Of a stretch of DNA of 64,000 nt, positions 35,367 to 44,043 are shown one piece after another. The stretch's first letter is position 1; each line of letters opens with the position of its first letter. The notes below the pieces were generated by a model. It was not told the DNA's origin, ran no database searches, and saw only the letters and a list, made by a program, of their open reading frames with translations. Source of the stretch: Chryseobacterium sp. (GTDB lineage: Bacteria > Bacteroidota > Bacteroidia > Flavobacteriales > Weeksellaceae). The stretch lies in assembly GCA_018260475.1 (NCBI GenBank), contig JAGLBA010000006.1:42940-106939 (forward strand). The letters run 5' to 3'. A program made the position numbers and the translations under genes.

Positions 35367-36728
35367 TTAAATTTCTCCCAACTCCTCATTCAAATCATCC
35401 ACAAGGTCTTTTGGATCATACACCAATTCCACCAATTCCATACTTTTGTTGGCCATTTTAAGGATTTTGTAATGATAATCCCCAATGCGGAACTCCTGAT
35501 TTTCCTCCGGAATATCGCCCAACTCATGCATAATAAATCCGGAAAGGGTATTGTAATCGCCTTCCTCCGAAAGTGGCAAATCTTTTGGGATGGATTCGTT
35601 GATCTCGTCCAACGGCTGGGTAGATTTCACCCAATATGTATTCTCCCCGACTTTGGTTACCATGTTTTCTTCCTCGTCTTCTTCATCTTGAATTTCACCA
35701 ACGAGCTCTTCTAAAATATCTTCCAGCGTAATCAATCCTTCGGTACCACCAAATTCATCAATCACAATCGCCAAATGCTGCTTTTTCTGTTGGAACATCT
35801 TTAGCAAATCAGAAATCTTTTTGCTACCCACCACGAAGAATGCTTCGCGCATCAGCTCGCGAAGGTCTTCATGAGAAATATTTCCTTGTCTTTTCACATA
35901 TTCACGGATGATTTCCTTGGTGTACAGCACCCCGATAACATTGTCTATAGAATCTTCAAAAACCGGCATACGGGAATATCCACTATCCATAATGGTGGCG
36001 ATAATCTCTTCGATAGGATCTTCAATATCTACTGAAATAATGTTTTGGCGCGGTACCATAATTTGCTTGGCATTATGGTCTGTAAAATCAAAAGCGTTTT
36101 TGATTATTTCGTAATTCTCTTCCTCAATCTCCCCGGAATCAGCACTTTGCTTTACCAAAAGTTGAAGCTCTTCGGTTGAATGTATTTCGTGGTCAGAAGC
36201 CGGATGTATCTTTATTAATCTTAAAAAAGAACTTGAAATAGCATTCATCAACCAAATAAAAGGTCTGAATATGTTGTAAAAAAACATCAATGGCGTGGCG
36301 ATAAACATCGTGGTAGCCTCGGATTTGCGAATAGCAATCGATTTCGGCACCAATTCTCCAAACACGATGTGCATAATCGTGATGATGGTAAAACTGATGA
36401 TGACGGAAATGGTGGTAAGCGTAGCCGGCGCAATATTAAAGTCAAAGTAACTGAACGCGCCCATCAAAACATGCTCCAAGGCACTCTCCCCGACCCAACC
36501 CAGCGCGAGCGAAGCGAGCGTAATCCCCAATTGGGTAGCAGAGAGATAGGCATCCAGATTACGGATTATTTTTTCGGCTTGTTTTGCTAAAGCATTTCCT
36601 TCGGCCGCCTTGATTTGGATTTGCGAGTAGCGAACTTTAACAATAGAAAATTCCGCCGCAACGAAAAAACCATTTAAAAGTACGAGTATAAAAGCGATTA
36701 CAAGTTTAATTAAACTGTCCGTGTCCAT
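35367..36728 (-). CDS. CNNM/CorC-type hemolysin family membrane protein
   Basis: A 453-residue protein: N-terminal CNNM (DUF21) membrane domain (LVIAFILVLLNGFFVAAEFS, then LASLALGWVGE and IMHIVFGELVPKSIAI), a pair of CBS domains (IMVPRQNIISVDI, SGYSRMPVFEDSIDNVIGVLY, HLAIVIDEFGGTEGLITLEDILEELVGEI seen in parts), and a CorC_HlyC C-terminal domain. The family includes Mg2+ transport/efflux proteins and flavobacterial GldE. This copy is not in a gldD context and lacks GldE-like N-terminal features, so GldE is not claimed. A weak -7 box is at 36752-36759. Confidence 0.9.
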   Translation of the reverse strand: MDTDSLIKLVIAFILVLLNGFFVAAEFSIVKVRYSQIQIKAAEGNALAKQAEKIIRNLDAYLSATQLGITLASLALGWVGESALEHVLMGAFSYFDFNIAPATLTTISVIISFTIITIMHIVFGELVPKSIAIRKSEATTMFIATPLMFFYNIFRPFIWLMNAISSSFLRLIKIHPASDHEIHSTEELQLLVKQSADSGEIEEENYEIIKNAFDFTDHNAKQIMVPRQNIISVDIEDPIEEIIATIMDSGYSRMPVFEDSIDNVIGVLYTKEIIREYVKRQGNISHEDLRELMREAFFVVGSKKISDLLKMFQQKKQHLAIVIDEFGGTEGLITLEDILEELVGEIQDEEDEEENMVTKVGENTYWVKSTQPLDEINESIPKDLPLSEEGDYNTLSGFIMHELGDIPEENQEFRIGDYHYKILKMANKSMELVELVYDPKDLVDDLNEELGEI

Positions 36729-36795
36729 TTATTTGCTGTGTATTGTAGTTGCAAAGATAGTCAATTTTAAATTTAGCCTTTTCGGTGCCAAAAGA

Positions 36796-36822
36796 AAAAA
36801 GTACCGATAATTCGGTACTTTT
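36796..36822 (-). terminator. Terminator of the atpBEFHAG operon
   Basis: On the minus strand AAGTACCGA pairs with TCGGTACTT around a 4-base loop and is followed by a T run. It lies 23 bases past the atpG stop. Confidence 0.85.
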
Positions 36823-36844
36823 ATATCTTTTAAGCATACTAAAA

Positions 36845-37708
36845 CTACGAACCTTTCAAAGCCTCCGCACCGGAGACAATTTCGAGGATCTCATTGGTAA
36901 TGGCTGCCTGTCTTGCTTTGTTATAGAAAATCACAAGGTCATTTTTGATAGCCTGAGCATTATCCGTAGCCTTGTGCATCGCCGTCATCCTCGCACCGTG
37001 CTCAGATGCTACGGAATCCAAAATACCTTTGTAAATCTGAGTTTTGATAGATTTCGGAATCAAGTTATCCAAAATCTCGTTACGGTTCGGCTCAAAAATA
37101 TAATCACTATCCACCTTTGCCGCTGCTGTCTCCGGCATTTGAATTGGCAGTACTTGTTCAGTAATCACTTCTTGAGTCGCAGCATTGATGAATTTATTAT
37201 AAATCAAATGCACCTCATCAAATTTACCATCGCAAAAATCTCTCATCACATTCTCGGCAATTTGGGACACCACTTCAAAGTTTAATGAATCGAAAATATT
37301 ACTTTGGTTATCGAAAACGGTTTTTATTCTTCTCACCGCATCATATCCTTTCTTCCCGATGGTTAGGATTTCAATTTCTTGGTTCGCTCTGCTAAGCAAT
37401 TGATGGTTCAATTCCTTTACCACATTGGTATTGAAAGCGCCGGCCAAACCTCTGTTAGAAGTTACCAAAAGAAAAAGCACTCTTTTTGTTTCTCTTTTCT
37501 GTGCGAAAATTGAGACATTATCTGGATCCGAACCTGAGTTTACATTCACAATAATCTCCTGCAATTTCTCGGAATAAGGTCGCAACATTACGATGGCATC
37601 CTGAGCCTTTTTCAGTTTTGCAGCAGATACCATTTTCATTGCACTGGTGATCTGCATTGTAGAACTGATGGATGAAATCCTTGCGCGTATTTCCTTTAAG
37701 TTTGCCAT
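36845..37708 (-). CDS. atpG: ATP synthase F1 gamma subunit
   Basis: A 287-residue rotor-shaft subunit. The N-terminal coiled-coil helix (MANLKEIRARISSISSTMQI) with AMKMVSAAKLKKAQ, the central VTSNRGLAGAFNTNV, and the C-terminal helix (SEHGARMTAMHKATDNA then YNKARQAAITNEILEIVSGAEAL) are all present and canonical. Last gene of the operon, separated from atpA by 94 bases that hold an 11-bp inverted repeat, and followed by an intrinsic terminator. Confidence 0.96.
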   Translation of the reverse strand: MANLKEIRARISSISSTMQITSAMKMVSAAKLKKAQDAIVMLRPYSEKLQEIIVNVNSGSDPDNVSIFAQKRETKRVLFLLVTSNRGLAGAFNTNVVKELNHQLLSRANQEIEILTIGKKGYDAVRRIKTVFDNQSNIFDSLNFEVVSQIAENVMRDFCDGKFDEVHLIYNKFINAATQEVITEQVLPIQMPETAAAKVDSDYIFEPNRNEILDNLIPKSIKTQIYKGILDSVASEHGARMTAMHKATDNAQAIKNDLVIFYNKARQAAITNEILEIVSGAEALKGS

Positions 37709-37737
37709 TTTGGTTGTTGGTTGATGATTGTCGGATG

Positions 37738-37786
37738 TTGGTTGTTAGTTTTTCAATGAAATTAATCACCGTCACCTAACAACCAA
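37738..37786 (-). promoter_or_regulatory. Perfect inverted repeat between atpA and atpG
   Basis: TTGGTTGTTAG (37738-37748) and CTAACAACCAA (37776-37786) are exact reverse complements with a 27-base loop. It lies in the transcript after the alpha-subunit gene and before the gamma-subunit gene. No T tract follows. Confidence 0.65.
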
Positions 37787-37802
37787 CCTCCAAAAACTAA
37801 TT

Positions 37803-39380
37803 TTAGTTATACTTTGAAGTAATGTCTGTTGCTACTTGCTTCAGAACACCTGTAATTTGATCATCGATTTTACCAGATTTCAATGCAGCCATAGTTTCAG
37901 GGTGCTTTGTTTTGAGGAAATCAACATAATCTCTTGCGAATTCTTTTACCTTTTTCACAGGTACATTTCTCATCAAGTTCTCGGTACCAGCGTATATCAT
38001 CGCCACTTGGTTTTCAACTGGTAGCGGAGAGTTTACAGGTTGCTTAAGGAGTTCCACATTTTTCTCACCTTTTGTAATTACGGCAAGTGTAGAAGCATCC
38101 AAATCGGAACCGAACTTAGCAAACGCCTCAAGTTCTTTGTATTGAGCCTGATCCAACTTCAAAGTACCAGATACTTTTTTCATGGATTTAATCTGTGCAT
38201 TACCACCTACACGAGATACGGAGATACCCACATTGATCGCAGGACGAACCCCGGAATTGAACAAGTCAGATTCCAAGAAAATCTGTCCATCGGTGATAGA
38301 AATTACATTGGTAGGGATATATGCAGATACATCACCCGCCTGTGTTTCGATGATTGGAAGCGCCGTAAGCGATCCGCCACCTTTTACCATTGGCCTTAGG
38401 CTTTCCGGAAGGTCGTTCATTTGGCTTGCGATGGTATCATCAGCAATAATTTTCGCAGATCTCTCCAATAAACGGGAGTGAAGGTAGAATACATCCCCGG
38501 GATAAGCCTCACGGCCCGGTGGTCTTCTCAAAAGTAGTGAAAGCTCACGGTAAGCAACCGCTTGCTTGGATAGATCATCATAGATAATCAAAGCCGGACG
38601 ACCAGTATCACGGAAATACTCCCCGATAGCAGCACCCGCCATTGGCGCGTAAACCTGCATTGGAGAAGGATCGGAAGCATTCGCTGCTACTACTACAGTA
38701 TAAGCTAATGCCCCTCTGTCCGCAAGTGTTTTTACGATTTGAGCTACGGTAGATCCTTTCTGCCCAATTGCTACATAGATACAGAATACAGGCTGACCTG
38801 CATCGTAGAATTCTTTTTGATTTAGGATGGTATCAATCGCCACAGTGGTTTTACCAGTCTGACGGTCACCAATGATCAACTCACGCTGACCCCTACCTAC
38901 TGGAATCATGGCGTCAATCGCCACAATACCTGTCTGAAGCGGCTCGTTCACCGGCTGACGGTAGATAACACCAGGTGCTTTTCTTTCAAGTGGCATTTCG
39001 TAAAGCTGCCCTTCGATAGGACCTTTACCATCGATAGGGTTACCCAAAGTATCCACTACTCTACCCAAAAGGCCTTCGCCTACTTTGATGGAGGAGATAC
39101 GGTTGGTTCTTCTTACGATATCCCCTTCTTTTACTTTTTTGGATTCGCCCAATAGAGCTACCCCCACATTGTCTTCTTCAAGGTTCAGTACTATACCTTC
39201 TACGCCGCCGGAAAATGTTACAAGTTCACCGTACTGTACATTTTCTAAGCCATATACGCGTGCGATACCGTCCCCTATCTGGAGTACGGTTCCTACCTCC
39301 TCCACATTGGACTGCGTATCGAAATTTGCTAATTGCTGCTTAAGTATCGCTGATACCTCTGCCGGATTTATTTCTGCCAT
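37803..39380 (-). CDS. atpA: ATP synthase F1 alpha subunit
   Basis: A 525-residue non-catalytic nucleotide-binding subunit: N-terminal beta-barrel, P-loop [63 protein letters not shown] region (seen in parts), the alpha signature [21 protein letters not shown](NV) and [14 protein letters not shown]. Starts 16 bases after atpH. Confidence 0.97.
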   Translation of the reverse strand: MAEINPAEVSAILKQQLANFDTQSNVEEVGTVLQIGDGIARVYGLENVQYGELVTFSGGVEGIVLNLEEDNVGVALLGESKKVKEGDIVRRTNRISSIKVGEGLLGRVVDTLGNPIDGKGPIEGQLYEMPLERKAPGVIYRQPVNEPLQTGIVAIDAMIPVGRGQRELIIGDRQTGKTTVAIDTILNQKEFYDAGQPVFCIYVAIGQKGSTVAQIVKTLADRGALAYTVVVAANASDPSPMQVYAPMAGAAIGEYFRDTGRPALIIYDDLSKQAVAYRELSLLLRRPPGREAYPGDVFYLHSRLLERSAKIIADDTIASQMNDLPESLRPMVKGGGSLTALPIIETQAGDVSAYIPTNVISITDGQIFLESDLFNSGVRPAINVGISVSRVGGNAQIKSMKKVSGTLKLDQAQYKELEAFAKFGSDLDASTLAVITKGEKNVELLKQPVNSPLPVENQVAMIYAGTENLMRNVPVKKVKEFARDYVDFLKTKHPETMAALKSGKIDDQITGVLKQVATDITSKYN

Positions 39381-39396
39381 TGTATGGTTGTTTAAT

Positions 39397-39933
39397 CTAA
39401 ATTAATTGAAATTCTTTTTTAACCTTAGTAAGCTTTGCTTTTACTGAAGCATCAATCTGATAATCGCCTACACGAAGGATATATCCACCCAAAATTTCAG
39501 GATCGATGATGGTTTTCAAATCGAAGCTCGTTGTTTTCACAATATTAGTCGATTTCAAGATGTCATCTATATTCTTTTGGGACAGCGGCGTAGCCGAAGT
39601 CAAAGTCATTCTCTGTACACCCCGAAGATCCTCCACTTTGATGATGAAATCCTGTGCAATATCCTTGAGGTGCTTCTCTCTTCCTTGGCGGATGATGAGT
39701 TTGATGATGTTCTGGGAAACCGGAGAGAAATCTTTGAAAATCTCTTCAGCTGTTGCAGTTTTCTTTCTATAATCTATGAACGGTGTTGTAAAATACCGGC
39801 TCAACTCTTTGGACTCGGTCATGATCTTCACGATATCTTTCATTTCAGAAAAAACCGTTTCCGTCTGACCGGATTCCTGTGCGAAATCCAAAAGCCCCTG
39901 CGCATAGCGTTTTGCTACTTTAGATGTCAGCAT
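39397..39933 (-). CDS. atpH: ATP synthase F1 delta subunit
   Basis: A 178-residue peripheral-stalk subunit. The N-terminal OSCP-like helical domain ([19 protein letters not shown]) and the C-terminal [25 protein letters not shown] signature (seen in parts) are typical. It starts 4 bases after atpF and connects alpha to the b stator. Confidence 0.94.
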   Translation of the reverse strand: MLTSKVAKRYAQGLLDFAQESGQTETVFSEMKDIVKIMTESKELSRYFTTPFIDYRKKTATAEEIFKDFSPVSQNIIKLIIRQGREKHLKDIAQDFIIKVEDLRGVQRMTLTSATPLSQKNIDDILKSTNIVKTTSFDLKTIIDPEILGGYILRVGDYQIDASVKAKLTKVKKEFQLI

Positions 39934-39937
39934 GCTT

Positions 39938-40429
39938 TTAGTTAGGATTATTGTTGTTCAGATAATTTTCTACCAGCGTATTTTGCGCGTCTGTATTATC
40001 CAGTTTTTGTTTAAGGATAGATTCTGCGATGCTTACGGAAAGCGTACCGATTTGAGATTTTATGTCTGCCATAGCAGCAGTTTTCTCAGCTTTGATGCTC
40101 TCTCTCGCAGCAGCGATCATTTTGTCGCCTTCTATTTTTGCAGCCTCTTTAGCCTCACCTACGATGCGTTCTTTGATTTCGCGGGCTTCTTTTAGGATAG
40201 CCTCTCTTTCGGTTTTAGCCTCGCGGATGATTCTTTCGTTATCCGATTTCAGCTGCTCCATCTCGCTTTTAGCAAGCTTCGCTTGATTGAGGGCATCTAC
40301 GATAGAAACCTCTCTTTCATTTACCATATTTACGATAGGCTTCCAAGCAAATTTTGCTAGGATAAAAAGGAGGATGAGGAAGGTAAGCGTCATCCAAAAC
40401 AGTAAGCCAATACCCGGTTCGATTATCAT
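39938..40429 (-). CDS. atpF: ATP synthase F0 b subunit
   Basis: A 163-residue stator subunit: one N-terminal membrane helix (LLFWMTLTFLILLFILAKFAW) followed by a long charged coiled coil (AKLAKSEMEQLKSDNERIIREAKTEREAILK in parts) reaching the delta-binding C-terminus. It is preceded, on the transcript, by a terminator-like hairpin at 40483-40512. Confidence 0.95.
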   Translation of the reverse strand: MIIEPGIGLLFWMTLTFLILLFILAKFAWKPIVNMVNEREVSIVDALNQAKLAKSEMEQLKSDNERIIREAKTEREAILKEAREIKERIVGEAKEAAKIEGDKMIAAARESIKAEKTAAMADIKSQIGTLSVSIAESILKQKLDNTDAQNTLVENYLNNNNPN

Positions 40430-40482
40430 GATTGTAATGTTTTTTCTATTGGAAAATATTTTTATTTGGAAATTTTAAAAAC

Positions 40483-40512
40483 CCCGGCAGCAGCCAACCG
40501 CTTTCTGCCGGG
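40483..40512 (-). promoter_or_regulatory. Terminator-like hairpin between atpE and atpF
   Basis: On the minus strand CCCGGCAG, a 14-base loop, CTGCCGGG, then G and TTTTTAAAA. It has the form of a (partial) intrinsic terminator lying inside the operon, after the c-subunit gene and about 53 bases before the b-subunit start. Confidence 0.8.
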
Positions 40513-40530
40513 ATGTTTTGGTTTTGCAGA

Positions 40531-40749
40531 TTACTTGATAAATGCACCAAAGATGATAGCGATAAGACCTGCACCTTCGATAAGACCTGCAGCAATAAGC
40601 ATTGCTCCTTGAATCTTACCTGCTTGCTCAGGCTGTCTTGCGATAGCATCCATAGCGTGACCACCGATTTTGCCGATACCAAGGCCTACACCTAGTACTG
40701 CCAAACCGATACCTACATAAATTAGTCCTGCTCCAGTTGATAATTCCAT
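40531..40749 (-). CDS. atpE: ATP synthase F0 c subunit
   Basis: A 72-residue hairpin of two membrane helices: glycine-rich helix 1 (GIGLAVLGVGLGIGKIGGHAM), polar loop ARQPEQAGK that contacts gamma/epsilon, and helix 2 with the ion-carrying Glu58 in AAGLIEGAGLIAIIFG. No Gln at the helix-1 position or Ser after the Glu, as sodium-type rings have, so proton coupling is expected. Forms the multi-copy rotor ring. Confidence 0.96.
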   Translation of the reverse strand: MELSTGAGLIYVGIGLAVLGVGLGIGKIGGHAMDAIARQPEQAGKIQGAMLIAAGLIEGAGLIAIIFGAFIK

Positions 40750-40787
40750 AATAAAAAATATTTAGGTTAAAAAAATTATTTTAAAAA

Positions 40788-41930
40788 TTAAGCTACGATT
40801 GTATCCTCACCCACACTGTCGTGATCGTTATGCGCATGGTCATGATCATGATCTGCAACTGCGATACCGATAAACAATGCCGAAAGAACGGTAAATATAT
40901 AAGCCTGCAACGCTGCTACCAAAAGTTCCAAGATGGAAACGAACAGCGCAAGCGGCACAGATGCCAACCCTAAAAAGGCACTTTTAAAAATGAAAATTAG
41001 GGAGATAATAGCCAAAATCATAATGTGACCCGCCGTTACATTGGCAAAAAGTCGCATCATCAAAGCAAAAGGTTTAGTGAAAATCCCGATGATTTCGATG
41101 GGAACCATGATCGGGTAAAGTAAATACGGCACCGGCGGCATAAAGATGTGCTTCCAGTAGTCCTTGTTCGCACTGAAAACGGTGATAAGCAAAGTAATGA
41201 TGGCCAAAACCGCAGTTACCGCAATGTTACCAGTAAGGTTAGCACCTCCTGGGAAGAAAGGAATCAATCCAAAAAGGTTATTGAACCAGATAAAGAAGAA
41301 TGCCGTAAGCAGATATGGAAGGAATTTCTTGTATTTCTTAGTACCGATGTTTGGGATCGCCACCTCATCGCGGATGAACACGATAACTGGCTCCAAAAAT
41401 CTACCGATGCCTGTAGGAACGCCATTTTTGTACCCTCTCGCGATACTCATAAAAACCAAAAGCATGAACAATGCAGAAAGAATCATCGCAAATACATTTT
41501 TGGTGATAGAGAAATCAAAGAAAGAATTTTCAGAATTGTGCTTACCTGAAATCAGATTGAAAAAAGTAGCGCGCTGCAGGCCGTTTTTGTTTACCACCAT
41601 GCCTTTTTCCATCGTGTAGCCATCGTGTTCATGGCCGTGTGCGATGCTGCTTGACATGAAGGTATGCAGACCGTGGTTATCCTTGATGATGATTGGCAGC
41701 GGGATGCTGATGTGTTTTTCGTCAGCAGTACCCTCGTTCAGCGTAGCGATGTGCCATTCATTAGAATCACTGATGTGCTCCATTATCACCTCCTTCGCAT
41801 CGAAGCCTTTCTCTTTTACCTCAACTTTTTCACCGTTATGCGCAGAGGCTTCTGCGTGCTGTGCAACTGCGAAACTTCCAAAGAGCATGAATAGAAAAGC
41901 GAAGAAAATTGAAGAAAATTTATTGTTCAT
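40788..41930 (-). CDS. atpB: ATP synthase F0 a subunit
   Basis: A 380-residue stator channel subunit. It has a signal-like N-terminus (FFAFLFMLFGSFAVAQHAEA) and a roughly 120-residue extracytoplasmic extension before the conserved core, typical of Bacteroidota AtpB. The essential Arg lies in LMMRLFANVTAGHIM. The C-terminus is His/Asp-rich (DHDHDHAHNDHDS), a possible metal-binding tail. First gene of atpBEFHAG, with a consensus promoter 21 bases upstream. Confidence 0.95.
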   Translation of the reverse strand: MNNKFSSIFFAFLFMLFGSFAVAQHAEASAHNGEKVEVKEKGFDAKEVIMEHISDSNEWHIATLNEGTADEKHISIPLPIIIKDNHGLHTFMSSSIAHGHEHDGYTMEKGMVVNKNGLQRATFFNLISGKHNSENSFFDFSITKNVFAMILSALFMLLVFMSIARGYKNGVPTGIGRFLEPVIVFIRDEVAIPNIGTKKYKKFLPYLLTAFFFIWFNNLFGLIPFFPGGANLTGNIAVTAVLAIITLLITVFSANKDYWKHIFMPPVPYLLYPIMVPIEIIGIFTKPFALMMRLFANVTAGHIMILAIISLIFIFKSAFLGLASVPLALFVSILELLVAALQAYIFTVLSALFIGIAVADHDHDHAHNDHDSVGEDTIVA

Positions 41931-41950
41931 AAATGATTTTTATCGGTTTG

Positions 41951-41981
41951 CAAATATATCTATTTTATTAAAATTTACCAA
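41951..41981 (-). promoter_or_regulatory. Candidate promoter of atpBEFHAG
   Basis: On the minus strand TATATTTG (plus 41951-41958), then TTG 20 bases upstream (plus 41979-41981), fits the consensus. Confidence 0.55.
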
Positions 41982-42012
41982 TACAAAAAATTGATATTTG
42001 TCAGTACATCAT

Positions 42013-42282
42013 TCATGATTTGTTAATCGCCCTCACGCCTTTATAATAAATCCCGAAAATCCCCGCTAACAAGATTACAATAAACACGAAAAAATTAGCT
42101 TTCGTCTTCTCGATATTCATAAGCCAGAACACGCTCCACGCCAAGTCTTTAGGAAGGTTTATGAGCAGAAATTTCAGTCCCGCATCCTGCCTTCCCAGGA
42201 GGTATTTTTTCAGGATAAAAAAGACTGCGGCGTTCAGTATCAGGAGCGAGATTGCCATCGTAGCGGCCATTTGGAGATTCAT
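42013..42282 (-). CDS. Small membrane protein upstream of atpB
   Basis: An 89-residue protein with an N-terminal membrane segment (TMAISLLILNAAVFFILKKYLL) and a C-terminal one (ANFFVFIVILLAGIFGIYY), plus a weaker middle one (LAWSVFWLM). Its position before atpB matches small flavobacterial proteins (DUF6168-like) and the AtpI/AtpZ neighbours of ATP synthase operons, but it does not clearly belong to AtpI. A role in F0 assembly is inference. Its -7 box lies only 4 bases upstream. Confidence 0.65.
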   Translation of the reverse strand: MNLQMAATMAISLLILNAAVFFILKKYLLGRQDAGLKFLLINLPKDLAWSVFWLMNIEKTKANFFVFIVILLAGIFGIYYKGVRAINKS

Positions 42283-42286
42283 CCTG

Positions 42287-42315
42287 CAAATTTAAATATA
42301 GTTTCCACCAAACAA
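42287..42315 (-). promoter_or_regulatory. Candidate promoter giving near-leaderless transcript of 42282 gene
   Basis: On the minus strand TAAATTTG (plus 42287-42294) ends 4 bases from the ATG, and a TTG lies 18 bases upstream (plus 42313-42315). The transcript start would fall at or next to the start codon. Confidence 0.4.
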
Positions 42316-42359
42316 ACCGTGCGAAAGAATTTATTTTAAAAAGTTTTATCTTTTTTTGG

Positions 42360-42478
42360 GCGCCATTCCTGGCTCTTCGCTATTACTCCTCGCGCCCGCG
42401 CTTACAATCGTGCCGCACCACTTTCCCAAGGCTTGCTGTGGGGTAGCCGCTGCGATCCAGGGCGCGCGGGATTCGCCG
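42360..42478 (-). repeat. Dispersed intergenic repeat family A, copy 2
   Basis: Inverted relative to copies 1 and 3. On the minus strand it starts CGGCGAATCCCGCGCGCC and ends AGCCAGGAATGGCGC, and its middle (AGCGGCTACCCCACAGCAAG) is close to copy 3. Confidence 0.8.
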
Positions 42479-42503
42479 TCAAGATTCGTGGTTTCCTAAT
42501 TTT

Positions 42504-42929
42504 GGTTCCCTTCGACTTCGCTCAGGGTGACAGAAAGCTGGAGGCGGGAAGCGGGAAGCCCACCGCTTTGTGTCGTAAAAAAGCAGGCTAGTATCTTTGT
42601 GAAATCTTCATGTCTTCGTGGTCCCTTCGACAGGCTCAGGGTGACAGCGCATTGGTTTTGGTTGGCGGTTCCCTTCGACTTCGCTCAGGGTGACAAATCG
42701 AATATCAGACTGCACTTTGTCGCGTGTCAGTCTAAGCTTTGTCGATGTCAGGCTGAGCTTGTCGAAGCCCACGCCTTGCTTATTTCCCTTCTTCACCGTC
42801 ATTGCGAGGAACGAAGTAATCCAAACTGTTTAGATTGCCTCGCTTCGCTCGAAAAGACGGCCTTCGGAAAATTCCCCTCCACTGGAGGGGTGGCAAAAAT
42901 TTCTAAAAAATTTTTGACGGGGTGGTTTG
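42504..42929. repeat. Cluster of REP-like dispersed repeats
   Basis: Three copies of CCCTTCGAC...CTCAGGGTGACA lie at 42504-42533, 42620-42646 and 42667-42695, and an inverted relative (CAGGCTGAGCTTGTCGAAGCCC) at 42747-42770 with a degenerate neighbour near 42726. A GTCATTGCGAGGAACGAAG unit is at 42797-42852, with an inverted copy at 61611-61640. A palindromic element CCCCTCCA-C-TGGAGGGG followed by AAAAATTT/AAATTTTT arms is at 42872-42929. No open frame spans them. Confidence 0.8.
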
Positions 42930-42963
42930 AAAAGAAAAAACCTGAGAATAAATAATATTGAAT

Positions 42964-43647
42964 TTAATCCACCCATTCATTATAATTCAGAGTTGAAGGC
43001 TGAAAATCGATTCCTGTACACTCGGCTTCTTCAATTCTATTTTTTAATTTTTCAGATACTAAATATTGAACTCCTCCCTCAACATTTTTTAACGCAAAAA
43101 AATCATCTGCAGTTTCTAAGATAGAAACTTTTTTTATTAGAATATTTAAAGGCCAGCCTTGATTTTATATATTTTGAGATTCGATTAAAAATTCTTCAAA
43201 ATTAGTAATATCTAGCTTATTTAATTCATCAAAAAGTCCGTTCATTAAAAAAATTTCAGAATTTTTAAAGTCGATAAATTGAGGACTCGATTGGTGAAAA
43301 TATAAAATGAAATAATTGTTAATATAATCATCATTTTTAATTATAGATAATTCGAAAAACTCCAAGTTAGCGTGTCTACTACCTTCTAATATTGATTTTA
43401 ACTTCTTACTAATAATAAGTTTTCTTGTAAATCCCATTCCTGAAGTAGAAATTACATCTGTTAATTTAGCATTATTATGGATTATTGCATTGGAAACAAT
43501 GGGGTCAAAACCAATTGGCTTTAATTCATGATGCTCAATAAATTTTGGTTCATTCCAAACATCACAGTTATGCTTGGAATGAATTGATTGAGGAAAATGA
43601 CCCACTACTTTTAAATTTGTACTTTCTCGGATTATGTAATATTTCAT
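42964..43647 (-). pseudogene. Imm11/DUF1629-like immunity protein gene with in-frame stop
   Basis: A 227-codon frame starting MKYYIIREST is broken by a single TAA at 43165-43167, after 160 codons. Downstream the same frame continues as good protein (LNILIKKVSILETADDFFAL, VEGGVQYLVSEKLKNRIEE, CTGIDFQPS) to TAA at 42964. The continuation carries the typical C-terminal block of Imm11/DUF1629-type immunity proteins that protect against polymorphic toxins. One nonsense change would explain it. No toxin gene is adjacent. The truncated 160-residue product may still be made. Confidence 0.75.
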
Positions 43648-43803
43648 TTTTAAAACACTAAGTCGTTAAGTGGCGTATTCGGATTCACTCAAATATACCC
43701 ATAGTTTTGAAAGTGTTTCAATTTTTTTTGAAATAGTTTGATGAAATAATAATTACTTATTTTATGAAGAAACGCACAATTATTAGATGGGTGTTTTTTA
43801 CCG

Positions 43804-43904
43804 CCCACCGCGTGAGGGATGGTAAGGGTGCGACCGAAGGGAGCAGTGCAAAGCACCGGAGCGAAGCGGAGCCCTGAACAGCCCGACCCGGAGGGGCACG
43901 CCCA
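43804..43904 (-). repeat. Dispersed intergenic repeat family B, copy 1
   Basis: About 100 bp, GC-rich in an AT-rich gap. On the minus strand it reads GGGCGTGCCCCTCCGGGTCG, then GGGCTGTTCAGGGCTCCGC, TTCGCTCCGGTGCTTTGCAC and ends CACGCGGTGGG. It is nearly identical to 61312-61410 in the opposite orientation. The rest of the 43648-44043 gap holds only the ffh promoter. Confidence 0.85.
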
Positions 43905-43988
43905 AAACTTGATCTATGGGTGATGAATGAGGATTATGGGGTGATAGACTATGGAAGTTAAATGCTGTTAAAAATTTCTTTTTCGGGT

Positions 43989-44023
43989 TTGTTTTATTTT
44001 TTATTTCGATTGTCGTATTTTTG
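43989..44023 (+). promoter_or_regulatory. Candidate promoter of ffh
   Basis: TTG at 43989-43991 (in GTTTG) and TATTTTTG at 44016-44023, 24 bases apart, 20 bases before the ATG. Confidence 0.5.
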
Positions 44024-44043
44024 CAAATTATTAATATAAAGTT

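Noticed and set aside
35367-36728. Naming the CNNM/CBS protein GldE
   Set aside because: The domain order fits many CorC/TlyC-like proteins, and the gene is far from gldD; there is no specific GldE mark.
42504-42929. CRISPR array
   Set aside because: The repeats are of different types, in both orientations and irregularly spaced, with no cas genes.
42927-43124. 65-residue plus-strand open frame
   Set aside because: Antisense to the readable C-terminal part of the Imm11-like pseudogene.
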